This document shows, piece after piece, positions 9,022 to 18,192 of a stretch of 64,000 nucleotides of DNA; positions within the stretch are counted from its first letter, which is position 1; the number at the start of each line of letters is the position of its first letter. The DNA is from Alistipes sp. (GTDB lineage: Bacteria > Bacteroidota > Bacteroidia > Bacteroidales > Rikenellaceae). A program made the translations under genes and the position numbers. The DNA is taken from NCBI GenBank assembly GCA_020026375.1, contig JAHHQN010000001.1, positions 62,001-126,000 of the forward strand. The letters are read 5' to 3'. The notes under the pieces are model-generated. The model saw only the letters and a program-made list of their open reading frames with translations. It was not told the origin of the DNA and did no database searches.

Positions 9022-9053
9022 CAAAAATACAAAAAACTATCCTTATTGCACAA
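9022..9053 (-). promoter_or_regulatory. Promoter of fumarase gene
   Basis: On the minus strand TATTTTTG (9022-9029) is preceded by TTG (9051-9053) with a 21-base spacer. It lies about 57 bases before the fumarase ATG. Confidence 0.5.
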
Positions 9054-9112
9054 CATTTTTCGCCAAGCGTTTATTTTTTGCCAAAATGTACTGCTTTTGA
9101 AATAAATTTAAT

Positions 9113-9120
9113 TAAATTTG
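9113..9120 (+). promoter_or_regulatory. -7 element of fba promoter
   Basis: TAAATTTG lies 44 bases before the aldolase ATG. No well-spaced TTTG was found, so only the -7 box is claimed. Confidence 0.45.
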
Positions 9121-9164
9121 TGCGATTTTTAGAACGCAACAATTCACTATATAAAATTAACAAT

Positions 9165-10160
9165 ATGGTATCTTACAAAGATTTGGGTCTTGTAAACACT
9201 CGTGAGATGTTTGCAAAGGCAATCAAGGGTGGTTATGCCATTCCCGCTTTCAACTTCAACAACATGGAGCAGATGCAGGCTATCATCTCTGCCTGCGTAG
9301 AGACTTCGTCGCCTGTGATTCTCCAGGTTTCGTCGGGTGCGCGCAAGTACGCTAACCAGACTCTCCTCCGTTACATGGCACAGGGTGCCGTTGAGTACGC
9401 AAAGGAGCTGGGTAAGAATATTCCTATCGTTCTTCACCTCGACCACGGTAACTCGTTCGAGCTGTGCAAGAGCTGTATCGACATGGGCTTCTCGTCGGTA
9501 ATGATCGACGGTTCGTCGCTCCCCTACGAGGAGAACGTAGCCCTGACCAAGCAGGTTGTTGACTACGCACACCAGTTCGACGTAACCGTTGAGGGTGAGC
9601 TCGGCGTATTGGCAGGTGTTGAGGACGAGGTTGCTTCGGAGCACTCGCACTACACTGACCCCGCTGACGTAGAGGACTTCGTAAAGAAGACCGGTGTTGA
9701 CTCGCTGGCTATCTCGATCGGTACTTCGCACGGTGCCAACAAGTTCAAGCCCGAACAGTGCACCCGCAACGCCGAGGGTATCCTCGTACCGCCCCCCTTG
9801 CGTTTCGATATCCTGAAGGAGATCGAGGAGCGTATCCCCGGATTCCCCATCGTACTCCACGGTTCTTCGTCGGTTCCCCAGGAGTATGTCAAGATCATCA
9901 ACACCCACGGTGGTGCTTTGAAGGATGCAGTAGGTATTCCCGAGGAGCAGCTGCGTGAGGCTGCAAAGAGCGCTGTTTGCAAGATCAACATCGACTCTGA
10001 CGGTCGTCTGGCCATGACTGCTGCCGTTCGCAAGATCTTCGTTGAGAATCCTGCCGAGTTCGACCCCCGCAAGTACCTCGGTCCCGCTCGTGACGAGCTG
10101 AAGAAGCTCTACATGCACAAGTGCGAGAACGTTCTGGGTTCTGCTGGCAAGGCAGAGTAA
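9165..10160 (+). CDS. fba: Class II fructose-1,6-bisphosphate aldolase
   Basis: This glycolytic and gluconeogenic enzyme splits fructose 1,6-bisphosphate into glyceraldehyde 3-phosphate and dihydroxyacetone phosphate using zinc. The product is 331 residues. Metal-ligand and active-site segments are visible: PIVLHLDHGNSFE, VEGELGVLAGVEDEV, SIGTSHGANKF, IVLHGSSSVP and KINIDSDGR. The ATG at 9165 gives the family N-terminus (MVSYKDLGLVNTREMF); the longer frame reads back through the promoter. Codons are richer in GTT, GCT and GTA than in neighbours, as in pckA and the lipoprotein at 42.1 kb, which suggests high expression. Confidence 0.95.
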   Translation: MVSYKDLGLVNTREMFAKAIKGGYAIPAFNFNNMEQMQAIISACVETSSPVILQVSSGARKYANQTLLRYMAQGAVEYAKELGKNIPIVLHLDHGNSFELCKSCIDMGFSSVMIDGSSLPYEENVALTKQVVDYAHQFDVTVEGELGVLAGVEDEVASEHSHYTDPADVEDFVKKTGVDSLAISIGTSHGANKFKPEQCTRNAEGILVPPPLRFDILKEIEERIPGFPIVLHGSSSVPQEYVKIINTHGGALKDAVGIPEEQLREAAKSAVCKINIDSDGRLAMTAAVRKIFVENPAEFDPRKYLGPARDELKKLYMHKCENVLGSAGKAE

Positions 10161-10182
10161 GGAATTACTCCATACTGACAAT

Positions 10183-10216
10183 AAGGACAACCCGCAAAGG
10201 TTGTCCTTATTTTTTG
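10183..10216 (+). terminator. Terminator of fba
   Basis: A 10-bp perfect stem (10183-10192 with 10199-10208) is followed by a TATTTTTTG tract. Confidence 0.88.
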
Positions 10217-10243
10217 CCCCTCGGCACCGCCACGGGGCATAAG

Positions 10244-10278
10244 AAAACCGCCTCCCCCTGAAAGGGCAAGGCGGTTTT
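10244..10278 (-). terminator. Terminator of M48 peptidase gene
   Basis: A 9-bp GC-rich stem with AAAA/TTTT ends (10244-10252 with 10270-10278) lies just downstream of the minus-strand protease gene. Confidence 0.65.
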
Positions 10279-10303
10279 CGTTTTTATCCGGCGTTGCTGC
10301 ACA

Positions 10304-11140
10304 CTATTCGGCCGCAGGGGCTGCAGAGGTTGCAGGGGCTGCCGGCTCGGGTTTCTCGAAACCGTCGGCCGCAGCACGCTGCTCCATGCGCTCGATGCGC
10401 GCGTCAAGGTCGGGGTGGGTCGAGAAGAGCTGGTTGAGCTTGCTGTTCTTCTGCGCACCGGCCTCCTCCTGCATCTGCTTCAGACGGCGGAACGAGAGGG
10501 CCATCGACCAGGGGTTACGTCCGGCAGCCTTGAGGAACTGATAGCCGTAGTCGTCGGCGTCACGCTCCTGACTCTTGGAATAGGTGGCCGACATGAGGGC
10601 GCTGCCCAAATCGCCGATTTGCGAGTCGGTCAGACGGGCGGCCTTGTCACTGCTCGAAGCAATGCCGTCCTTGAGTGCCGACGAGAGGAGTGCCATGCGG
10701 AAAGCCTTCTTGGAGTCCTTGTGGGCAATGTGGCCGATTTCGTGACCGATGACACCCAGCAGCTCCTCGTCCGACATGATGTCCATGAGCGACGAGAAGA
10801 CACGGATACTGCCGTCGGCACACGCAAAGGCATTGACGTCGACCACGTGGTAGACCTTGAAATTCAGAGGCACACCCTCCACCTCAGTGATGCCGTCGGT
10901 GAGTCTGCGCAGACGCTGCGTGTAGGGGTTGTCCTCGGGCAGCACGGGGTTGTGCTTGTCCATCCAGTCGATGTACTCCTTGACATAGCCTCTGACCTGC
11001 TCGTCGGAGAGGGTGGCTGCCTGCGTGGCCTTCACCGCACCGCCGAGTGCCTTCTTCAAGTTGAACTGTGCCGAGGCAGGCAGACAGCACATCGCGGCCA
11101 GCAGTAGCAGCACGATTTTTAAAATTCCTGTGTTTTTCAT
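10304..11140 (-). CDS. Secreted M48 family metalloprotease
   Basis: The product is 278 residues with a signal peptide (cleavage near PASAQ), so it acts in the periplasm or envelope. The zinc motif HEIGH is at residues 133-137, and the third ligand is Glu192 in SQERDADDYG. It resembles the BepA/LoiP group of M48 peptidases, which act in outer-membrane protein quality control, but it lacks the TPR half of BepA. The C-terminus ends in a Pro/Ala-rich tail (residues about 262-278). It is divergent from the small membrane protein gene at 11290. Substrates are unknown. Confidence 0.85.
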   Translation of the reverse strand: MKNTGILKIVLLLLAAMCCLPASAQFNLKKALGGAVKATQAATLSDEQVRGYVKEYIDWMDKHNPVLPEDNPYTQRLRRLTDGITEVEGVPLNFKVYHVVDVNAFACADGSIRVFSSLMDIMSDEELLGVIGHEIGHIAHKDSKKAFRMALLSSALKDGIASSSDKAARLTDSQIGDLGSALMSATYSKSQERDADDYGYQFLKAAGRNPWSMALSFRRLKQMQEEAGAQKNSKLNQLFSTHPDLDARIERMEQRAAADGFEKPEPAAPATSAAPAAE

Positions 11141-11289
11141 TGGTAATCGGGTTGTTAACAGTAGTTATAAAGTTTTCATTCGAAGGATAAAAATAGGAAA
11201 AAATTTACCATTTCCGACACCTCAACCGTGCTTTTTTTCAAAAAAAAGCCTATTTTTACTCTCGCAAACCTTATGACTTTTCAACACCC

Positions 11290-11835
11290 ATGAACAACAC
11301 CCCAACACCTCCGGCACCCAAAGAGAGCATCGGATCGAAAATCCGCAGCATAGCGGCCATCGTCCTCTTCATCACCATGGTGGGCATCGGCTCGCTCTAC
11401 CACAACGACACGCTGGTGAGCTGGTGGCTGCCCATAGAGGTAGCCGTGCTGCTCGCCCTCACCACCCTGCCCTTTGCCTGCCGTCTGAAGGCGCTGAGCA
11501 AGTGGTTCGACCGCATTGTCTACACCCTCTACGCCACGGGCGTCTTCTACTTCCTGTTGCTGATGATTAACGGCGCGGGACTCGACACCTCGACGGCGGT
11601 GGAGAAGGAGCTGATGGTAGTCAACAAATACGCACAGCAGCACCGCACGCGCCGCCACCACTCCACCTCGACCCACCGCTACACCACCCACCACATCGTG
11701 GTGCGCGACGACACGGGACGCACATTCAAGATACAGGTACAAAAAGGCCGATACCCCCGGATTCCCGTCAACCGCCCCCTGAAGGTGCAGGTGATGGAAG
11801 GAAGGCTCGGCTTTGCGGTCATCGACCGTATCTGA
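11290..11835 (+). CDS. Small membrane protein of unknown function
   Basis: I do not recognise this 181-residue protein. It has a short hydrophilic N-terminus, three predicted membrane segments (about 21-38, 46-63 and 77-95), then a very basic, His/Arg/Thr-rich stretch (about 117-136) and a short beta-rich C-terminal domain. It ends 3 bases from the convergent hydrolase gene, with no terminator between the two. Confidence 0.6.
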   Translation: MNNTPTPPAPKESIGSKIRSIAAIVLFITMVGIGSLYHNDTLVSWWLPIEVAVLLALTTLPFACRLKALSKWFDRIVYTLYATGVFYFLLLMINGAGLDTSTAVEKELMVVNKYAQQHRTRRHHSTSTHRYTTHHIVVRDDTGRTFKIQVQKGRYPRIPVNRPLKVQVMEGRLGFAVIDRI

Positions 11836-11838
11836 CGA

Positions 11839-12786
11839 TTATCGTATGTAGCGGCCGACAAACTCCGCCACCCGACGGGTGTACTCCTGCGGACAGTCGC
11901 GGTACGACACGGCGTGTGCGGCACCGGGTACGACCCACAACTCCTTTTCACCGGTCTTGGCCTCATAGAGCGGATAGACCATGCGTGTGGGGACATAGGT
12001 GTCGGCATCGCCGTGGATAAACATCATCGGCAGACGGCAGCGGGCCACCTGCCGCAGGGCGGAGGCCTCGCGGAAGTTCCAGCCGTATTTCCAGTCACAC
12101 AACACGCTCGCCACATTCAGCAGCGGGAACGTCGGCAGCGAAAACTGCTCCGACAGCTCCTTGGAGAACTGGTCCCACACGCTCGTGTAGCCGCAATCCT
12201 CCACAAAACACTTCACACAGGGCTGCTGCTCTTCGCCCGAGACCATCATCGTGGTGGCCGCCCCCATCGAGATGCCGTGGACGACCATCTGCGTATTTCC
12301 GCCGAAACGCTCATTGGCCACCTCCGTCCAGCGCAGGACATCGAGACGGTCGAGCCACCCCATACGAATGGCCTCGCCCTCGCTCGCACCGTGGTAGCGC
12401 AGGTCGGGCAGCAGAATATTGAAGCCCAAATCGTGGTGGTAGAGATAACCGATCATCAGCATGCGCACCGAGTTGTCGGTGTAGCCGTGGACGATGACCG
12501 CCGTCTTGTCGGTCGGCACCGCGGCCGCGGCATAGATGGCGTGGAGACGCGCACCGTCGGGAGCCGTAATCACCGTATCGCGCAACGCCCCCGTGCGGCG
12601 CAGGGAGTCGGCCCACGGACGTAGCTGCGGATAGGTGGCATACATATATCTATATGAGCCTTCCACTCCGTCGGCCTCGCCCAGGGTCGGACGCAGCGAG
12701 AACGACAGCAGGTAGAAAGCCGCCGCCGTCACCCCGACAACGACGACCACAGCCGTCCACATCAGAATCTTGACATATTTTTTCAT
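11839..12786 (-). CDS. Membrane-anchored alpha/beta hydrolase
   Basis: The product is 315 residues with one N-terminal membrane anchor (about 7-30) and an alpha/beta-hydrolase fold. The nucleophile is Ser173 in GISMGA, the probable acid Asp262 in HGDADTYVP, and the His is His291 in PGAAHAVSY. The oxyanion region VIVHGYTDNS is present. It resembles the BAAT/YfhR-type serine hydrolases; the substrate cannot be told. The ATG at 12786 was chosen because the 22 codons before it are not hydrophobic or family-like. Confidence 0.83.
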   Translation of the reverse strand: MKKYVKILMWTAVVVVVGVTAAAFYLLSFSLRPTLGEADGVEGSYRYMYATYPQLRPWADSLRRTGALRDTVITAPDGARLHAIYAAAAVPTDKTAVIVHGYTDNSVRMLMIGYLYHHDLGFNILLPDLRYHGASEGEAIRMGWLDRLDVLRWTEVANERFGGNTQMVVHGISMGAATTMMVSGEEQQPCVKCFVEDCGYTSVWDQFSKELSEQFSLPTFPLLNVASVLCDWKYGWNFREASALRQVARCRLPMMFIHGDADTYVPTRMVYPLYEAKTGEKELWVVPGAAHAVSYRDCPQEYTRRVAEFVGRYIR

Positions 12787-12909
12787 AATCACTCTTTGTT
12801 GTTCCACTCCTCGACAAACAACGACAACGCCAATCGGAAATACCGTCACCAAAGAAACGGCCCTCCGACAAGCGTTGTCGCTGAAATTATCCGATTCCCT
12901 TTCGGGATA

Positions 12910-13860
12910 TTACTTGTTCATCTTGCGGCGGATATGCTCCAGCATATCGTCGGTCATGCGCGAAAGATCCCATTCGGGCTTCCAACCCCACTCCTCACGG
13001 GCGCAGGTGTCGTCCAGCGAGTTGGGCCAGCTCTCGGCGATGGCCTTCTTCACGGGGTCGACATCGTAGTCCATCGTGAAGTCGGGCATGCGCTTCTTCA
13101 ACTCGGCGCAGATGATTTCGGGGGTGAAGCTCATCGAGGCGATGTTGAAGCTGTTGCGGTGAATCAGCTTTGCAGGGTCGGCCTCCATCAGCTCCACGCA
13201 CGCGCGCAGCGCATCGGGCATATAAATCATATCCATATACACGTCGGCAGGCACGGGGCAGGTGAAACGGCCCTGCTTCACGGCCTCATAGTAAATCTCC
13301 ACAGCGTAGTCGGTAGTACCGCCGCCGGGGAGGGTCACATTGGAGATGATGCCGGGGAAGCGCACCGAACGGGTATCGACACCGAAACGCTGGTGGTAGT
13401 AGTTGCCCAGCATCTCGCCCGTGTATTTGCAGACACCGTAGATGGTGGTGGGCTGCATGACGGTATCCTGGGGGGTCTTGTCCTTGGGCGATGTGGGGCC
13501 GAAAGCACCAATCGACGAAGGGGTGAAGAGTGCGCAGTTGTACTGGCGGGCCACCTCCAACGAGTTGTTCAAGGCACCCATGTTGATTTTCCATGCCAGC
13601 TGGGGATTCTTCTCGCCGGTAGCCGACAGCAGAGCCACCAGATTGAAGATGGCATCAATCTGATAACGGCTCACAATCGAAGCCAGAGCTTCGGCATTCA
13701 ATGCGTCCAATACTTCGAAAGGTCCGTCCTGACCCAAAGTAGCAGTGCAGTCACGCATATCGGTGGCCACTACATTACCTGCACCATAGATACCGCGCAG
13801 GTAAACTGTAAGTTCGGAACCGATCTGACCACCGGCACCGACTATAAGAATTTTCTTCAT
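12910..13860 (-). CDS. L-threonine 3-dehydrogenase (SDR/epimerase type)
   Basis: This NAD-dependent enzyme oxidises L-threonine to 2-amino-3-ketobutyrate, which 2-amino-3-ketobutyrate CoA ligase converts to glycine and acetyl-CoA. The product is 316 residues of the extended short-chain dehydrogenase fold: Rossmann motif G8-x-x-G11-x-x-G14 and active-site Tyr141-x3-Lys145 (YGVCK). The segments FTPSSIGAFGP, VRFPGIIS and VYMDMIYMPDA are typical of the epimerase-like threonine dehydrogenases rather than of general sugar epimerases. No kbl gene is adjacent. It is monocistronic as far as I can see. Confidence 0.9.
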   Translation of the reverse strand: MKKILIVGAGGQIGSELTVYLRGIYGAGNVVATDMRDCTATLGQDGPFEVLDALNAEALASIVSRYQIDAIFNLVALLSATGEKNPQLAWKINMGALNNSLEVARQYNCALFTPSSIGAFGPTSPKDKTPQDTVMQPTTIYGVCKYTGEMLGNYYHQRFGVDTRSVRFPGIISNVTLPGGGTTDYAVEIYYEAVKQGRFTCPVPADVYMDMIYMPDALRACVELMEADPAKLIHRNSFNIASMSFTPEIICAELKKRMPDFTMDYDVDPVKKAIAESWPNSLDDTCAREEWGWKPEWDLSRMTDDMLEHIRRKMNK

Positions 13861-13884
13861 AACAGATAGGTTATAATTTTGAAG

Positions 13885-13892
13885 TAAAGATA
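13885..13892 (-). promoter_or_regulatory. Putative -7 element of threonine dehydrogenase gene
   Basis: TATCTTTA on the minus strand (one mismatch to TAnnTTTG), 25 bases before the start codon. No clear -33. Confidence 0.35.
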
Positions 13893-14058
13893 ACGATTTA
13901 TTTAATTAATTATCCTCTTTCGCCCGTTTTTATTTACACTATCTATCAACAACACCCGAAACGAGTTAGAATCAGCCGTTTGGCACCACCCCGACGACCA
14001 GCGGCGAAAGGAAGGAGAGACGTTGCGCGATTTTTTTTTGCATTTTTTTACAAAATTA

Positions 14059-14090
14059 TTTGGAGGGAAAGAATATTGTGCTTATCTTTG
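14059..14090 (+). promoter_or_regulatory. Promoter of tRNA-Thr
   Basis: TTTG (14059-14062), a 20-base spacer and TATCTTTG (14083-14090), an exact consensus match 22 bases before the tRNA. Confidence 0.8.
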
Positions 14091-14112
14091 CACCCGTTAA
14101 AACAAAACAACT

Positions 14113-14184
<72 letters not shown>

Positions 14185-14188
14185 CACG

Positions 14189-14220
14189 AAAGGATAATCT
14201 CACGATTATCCTTTTTTTTT
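14189..14220 (+). terminator. Terminator of tRNA-Thr
   Basis: An 11-bp perfect stem (14189-14199 with 14204-14214) is followed by a run of T residues to 14220. Confidence 0.9.
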
Positions 14221-14248
14221 GTTTACACGGGTCTTTTTTCTACTTTTG
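14218..14248 (+). promoter_or_regulatory. Promoter of DAHP synthase/chorismate mutase gene
   Basis: TTTG (14218-14221), a 19-base spacer and TACTTTTG (14241-14248). The -33 element is built from the end of the preceding terminator's T tract. Confidence 0.7.
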
Positions 14249-14304
14249 TGAACAATTACCCCATATATTCCGTAAATTCACACCATCGAAACATCGGCAA
14301 CACC

Positions 14305-15393
14305 ATGAACGATATCCGCCACATCACATTTGAGCAGCTCACCCTCCCCCACCCCAAGATTATCGCCGGGCCGTGCAGTGCCGAAAGCGAGGAGCAGGTG
14401 ATGGAGAGCGCCCGCCGGCTGTCCGCATGCGGTATCCGCATGTTCCGCGCCGGATTGTGGAAACCGCGCACCAAACCCGGAGGGTTCGAAGGCGTGGGCG
14501 CACAGGGCATCGCATGGCTCAAAAGAGTGAAGGACGAAACCGGAATGAAGGTGTCGACCGAGGTGGCCACCCCCCGCCATGTGGAGGAGGTGCTGCGCGG
14601 CGGCATCGACATGGTGTGGATTGGCGCACGCACCACGGCCAACCCCTTCGCCATGCAGGAGATTGCCGATGCACTGGAGGGGGTCGACCTCCCCGTGCTG
14701 GTCAAGAACCCCGTCAGCCCCGACCTCGAGTTGTGGATTGGCGCGCTGGAACGCCTCTACAATGCCGGCATACGACGCATGGCGGCCGTCCACCGCGGCT
14801 TCTCGTCGCTCGACAAGAGCATCTACCGCAACCGTCCGATGTGGGGAATCCCCATCGAACTCAAACGACGCCTTCCCCAAATCGAAATCTTCTGCGACCC
14901 CAGCCACATCGGCGGCAAACGCGAACTGATAGCCCCCATCTCGCAACAGGCAATGGATTTGGGCTTCGAGGGGCTGATGATTGAGTCGCACTGCACCCCC
15001 GACACCGCATGGAGCGACGCCGCACAGCAGATTACCCCCGAACGTCTGTCGGAAATCATCTGCCGCACGGTCATACGCGACAAGTGCTGCCGCGCCGAGG
15101 ACCTCAACGAGTTGCGCTCGCAGATTGACAAGACCGACGACGAGCTGGTGGAGCTGCTGGCCCACCGCATGAAGGTGGCGCGCATGATTGGCCGCTACAA
15201 ACGCCGCCACAACATGCCCGTACTCCAGCGCGACCGCTACGAGGAGCTGCTGGCACGCCGCACCGCCGAAGCCGAACGTCTGGGCATGGAGGGCGAGTTC
15301 ATGCGCACGCTCATGCAGGCCATACACGAGGAGTCGGTCCGCCAGCAGATGGACGTACTCGACGAGCACGGTGCCAACGATGACAAACTGTAA
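14305..15393 (+). CDS. Bifunctional DAHP synthase/chorismate mutase
   Basis: The product (362 residues) joins the first step of the shikimate pathway to chorismate mutase, the branch toward phenylalanine and tyrosine. Residues about 1-265 form the KDO8P/DAHP synthase TIM barrel (IIAGPCSAES, RAGLWKPRTKPGGFEG, WIGARTTANPFAMQE, VLVKNPVSPD, IEIFCDPSHIGGKR). Residues about 270-355 form an AroQ-type chorismate mutase (ELRSQIDKTDDELVELLAHR and PVLQRDRYEELL). This fusion order is common in Bacteroidota; a feedback role for the mutase domain is known in related fusions but not tested here. The start at 14305 was chosen because it gives the usual short N-terminus. A radical SAM gene follows after 48 bases. 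Confidence 0.93.
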   Translation: MNDIRHITFEQLTLPHPKIIAGPCSAESEEQVMESARRLSACGIRMFRAGLWKPRTKPGGFEGVGAQGIAWLKRVKDETGMKVSTEVATPRHVEEVLRGGIDMVWIGARTTANPFAMQEIADALEGVDLPVLVKNPVSPDLELWIGALERLYNAGIRRMAAVHRGFSSLDKSIYRNRPMWGIPIELKRRLPQIEIFCDPSHIGGKRELIAPISQQAMDLGFEGLMIESHCTPDTAWSDAAQQITPERLSEIICRTVIRDKCCRAEDLNELRSQIDKTDDELVELLAHRMKVARMIGRYKRRHNMPVLQRDRYEELLARRTAEAERLGMEGEFMRTLMQAIHEESVRQQMDVLDEHGANDDKL

Positions 15394-15441
15394 AAACACC
15401 CGAAGCCGCGGCTTCGGAAAACCTTATAAACCTCAGGTATC

Positions 15442-16215
15442 ATGACATCACTTTACCACGATATCATCTTCGGCCCGATACATTCGCGCCGACTGGGACT
15501 CTCGCTCGGCGTCAACCTTCTGCCCACCGAGTCGAAGCTCTGTTCCTTTGACTGTATCTACTGTGAGTGTGGCTGGAATGGCGAACACCCCGGCAAAAAG
15601 CGGTTCAACGCACGCGACGATGTGCGCACGCTCCTCGAAAAGACCCTCCGCGAGATGGTCGACGGCGGCACACCGCCCGATGTCATCACCTTTGCCGGCA
15701 ACGGAGAGCCGACCCTCCACCCCGATTTCGAGGCCATCATCGACGACACTCTCGCACTGCGCGACCGTCTGTGTCCCAAGGCCAAGGTGTCGGTGTTGTC
15801 GAACTCCACACAGATTCACCGCGACGACGTGCGCCGCGCCCTGCTGCGTGTCGACAACAACATTCTCAAACTCGACTCGGCCTTCGACTCGACGGTGCGG
15901 ATTGTCGACAATCCGCAGAGTGCCTCCTACTCGGTGCGCGGCATCGTGGAGCTGATGAAGCGGTTCGACGGCCGTTTCATCATGCAGACCATGTTCCTGC
16001 GCGGCGAATACGAGGGTCAGCCGATTGACAACACCACTGAGGAGGAGGTGGAGGCATGGCTTCGTCTGGTGGAGGAGACCCGCCCCCGACAGGTGATGGT
16101 CTACTCGCTCGACCGCGACACCCCGTGTCAGACCCTCGAGAAGGTCTCCAGAGAGGAGTTGGAGCGGATAGCCCTCCGCGTCCGTGCCCTGGGCATCGAG
16201 TGCTCGGTAGCCTGA
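15442..16215 (+). CDS. Radical SAM protein (COG0731-like)
   Basis: The product is 257 residues with the radical SAM cluster motif C34-x3-C38-x2-C41 (CSFDCIYC) and the downstream GNGEPTLHPDF (SAM contact) and VSVLSNST segments. The N-terminus FGPIHSRRLGLSLGVNLLP is typical of the COG0731 group, annotated as wyosine-synthetase-like Fe-S oxidoreductases. Bacteria lack wyosine, so the real substrate is unknown. It follows the DAHP synthase fusion on the same strand and may be co-transcribed with it. Confidence 0.82.
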   Translation: MTSLYHDIIFGPIHSRRLGLSLGVNLLPTESKLCSFDCIYCECGWNGEHPGKKRFNARDDVRTLLEKTLREMVDGGTPPDVITFAGNGEPTLHPDFEAIIDDTLALRDRLCPKAKVSVLSNSTQIHRDDVRRALLRVDNNILKLDSAFDSTVRIVDNPQSASYSVRGIVELMKRFDGRFIMQTMFLRGEYEGQPIDNTTEEEVEAWLRLVEETRPRQVMVYSLDRDTPCQTLEKVSREELERIALRVRALGIECSVA

Positions 16216-16237
16216 GTGCAGCCTCACGACAAAACAC

Positions 16238-16271
16238 AACAAGCCGTACATCTTGCGATGTACGGCTTGTT
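16238..16271. terminator. Bidirectional terminator between radical SAM gene and dxs
   Basis: A 15-bp perfect hairpin (16238-16252 with 16257-16271, loop TTGC) lies between convergent genes. The minus-strand exit is T-rich (TTGTGTTTTG). Confidence 0.8.
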
Positions 16272-16302
16272 GGTTATATGGGAAACAGGCGTGTTGCCCG
16301 TC

Positions 16303-18186
16303 TTATTTCTTCATCAGCGAGCGAACGGTCTCGAGGATACCCTCCTCGTCGTAGCCGCACAGGGCATACAGCTCCCCGGGTGTGCCGTGGTGTATCCACT
16401 CGTCGCCCACACCGAGGTTGCGGATTTCGGGCCGGTAGCCGTGACGCGCAAACCATGCCGACACCGCTTCGCCGACACCGCCTCTTACGGCACCGTCCTC
16501 CACGGTCACCACACGTCGGAAGCGGCGTCCCACCTCGTCGAGCAACTCCTCGTCGAGGGGCTTCACGAATCTGAGGTCGTAGCACGCCACACCGATGCCC
16601 TCCTTCAGGGCACGGTCAGCCGCACGCAGGGCGAAGTTACCCATCGTGCCGACGGTCAGCACCGCCACATCGTCCCCCTCGCGGACACAACGTCCCACAC
16701 CGGTGACAATCTCCTCGAACTCACGGCCGCGCCACTCCACGCCCTCGCCGTTGCCGCGCGGATAACGTATCATGTAGGGACAGCCGGCATGGAGTGCCGT
16801 GTACATCATGTTACGCAGTTCGCGCTCGTTCATCGGGGCGGCGATAATCATGTCGGGCAGTGCCGCAAAGGCCACCATGTCGAAAAGACCGTGGTGGGTG
16901 ACACCGTCCTCGCCCACCAGTCCGCCGCGGTCGAGACACATCACCACGGGGAGCTTCTGAATCGCCACATCGTGAATGACATTGTCGTAGGCGCGCTGCA
17001 TGAAGGTGGAGTAGATGTTGCAGAACGGCACCATGCCCGCAGCGGCGAGACCTGCCGAGAAGGTCACGGCATGTCCCTCGGCGATGCCCACATCGAAACA
17101 ACGGTCGGGCATCTCGCGCATCATGATGTTCATCGAGCAGCCCGTGGGCATGGCAGGCGTGACACCCACCACACGCTCGTCGGTCCGGGCCAGCTCCAGC
17201 AATGTGATGCCGAACACGTCCTGATAGCGGTCGGCACCGCCCTTCGAGGCGATACGCTCGCCGGTCTGGGGGTTGAAGCGTCCGGGGGCATGCCAGGTAC
17301 ATTTGTCCTGCTCGGCCGGATTGTAGCCCTTGCCCTTGACCGTCAGCACATGCAACAGTTTGGGGCCGGGAATATCCTTCAAGGCACGCAGCGTGCGCAC
17401 CAGTTCTTCGATATTGTGGCCGTCGACGGGTCCGAAATAGCGGAAATTGAGGCTCTCGAACAGATTGCTCTTGTTGAGCAGCCCCTGTTTCACGGCATTG
17501 CCCGTCTTCTGGCAGAGACGCAGCAGACGCGGTGTATGGGAAAGGATACCCCACAGCCGCTGCTTGAAGCGGTTGTAGTGTACCGAGGTCGATATCTTCA
17601 GCAGATAGTTCTTCAGTGCGCCCGTCGCCTGGTCGATGGCCATGTTGTTGTCGTTGAGAATCACCAGCAGATTGGTGTCGCGGCAGGCACCGGCGTTGTT
17701 CAGACCCTCGAAGGCCAGACCTCCGGTCATCGAACCGTCACCGATGACGGCCACCACGCTGTGATGCTCGCCACGCAGTTCGGCCGCCTTGGCCATGCCG
17801 AAAGCCGCCGAGATGGAGACCGACGCATGACCGCCGCCGAAGGCATCGTAACGACTCTCCTCCATACGCGGGAAGCCGCTGATGCCGCCCAGCTGACGCT
17901 TGTGGTGGAAGGCCTCGCGCCGCCCCGTGATGATTTTGTGGGGGTAGGTCTGATGACCCACGTCCCACACGATTTTGTCGTGGGGCGTGTCGAACACATA
18001 GTGCAGTGCCGACGACAGTTCCACGGCACCCAGACTCGATGCCAGGTGTCCCGGATTGACGGAGCACTCCTCGATGATGTACCGTCGCAACTCGTCGCAA
18101 TAGGTACGCAACTCGTCCTCGGAGAGTCGTTTCAAATCCTCCGGCGAGTCAATTTTGTTCAGCAATATGTATTTATCGGCTTGCAT
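16303..18186 (-). CDS. dxs: 1-deoxy-D-xylulose-5-phosphate synthase
   Basis: Dxs condenses pyruvate and glyceraldehyde 3-phosphate, using thiamine diphosphate, in the first step of the MEP isoprenoid pathway; ispG of the same pathway is at 61.3-62.7 kb. The product is 627 residues. The thiamine-binding motif runs from GDGSMTGG (149-156) to LNDNN (about 177-181); VWDVGHQTYPHKIITGRR and GGHASVSISAAFG are typical of Dxs. The transketolase pyrimidine-binding domain follows (GITLLEL onward, about 307-470), then the C-terminal domain. The ATG at 18186 is the only start that keeps the conserved YILLNKIDSPEDLK; it sits just 6 bases past the -7 box, so the mRNA is probably leaderless. Confidence 0.96.
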   Translation of the reverse strand: MQADKYILLNKIDSPEDLKRLSEDELRTYCDELRRYIIEECSVNPGHLASSLGAVELSSALHYVFDTPHDKIVWDVGHQTYPHKIITGRREAFHHKRQLGGISGFPRMEESRYDAFGGGHASVSISAAFGMAKAAELRGEHHSVVAVIGDGSMTGGLAFEGLNNAGACRDTNLLVILNDNNMAIDQATGALKNYLLKISTSVHYNRFKQRLWGILSHTPRLLRLCQKTGNAVKQGLLNKSNLFESLNFRYFGPVDGHNIEELVRTLRALKDIPGPKLLHVLTVKGKGYNPAEQDKCTWHAPGRFNPQTGERIASKGGADRYQDVFGITLLELARTDERVVGVTPAMPTGCSMNIMMREMPDRCFDVGIAEGHAVTFSAGLAAAGMVPFCNIYSTFMQRAYDNVIHDVAIQKLPVVMCLDRGGLVGEDGVTHHGLFDMVAFAALPDMIIAAPMNERELRNMMYTALHAGCPYMIRYPRGNGEGVEWRGREFEEIVTGVGRCVREGDDVAVLTVGTMGNFALRAADRALKEGIGVACYDLRFVKPLDEELLDEVGRRFRRVVTVEDGAVRGGVGEAVSAWFARHGYRPEIRNLGVGDEWIHHGTPGELYALCGYDEEGILETVRSLMKK

Positions 18187-18192
18187 GTCGTA

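Noticed and set aside
7022..9100. A 692-codon plus-strand frame over batD and fumarase
   Set aside because: Antisense to two well-supported genes, with no recognisable domain and no promoter or start context.
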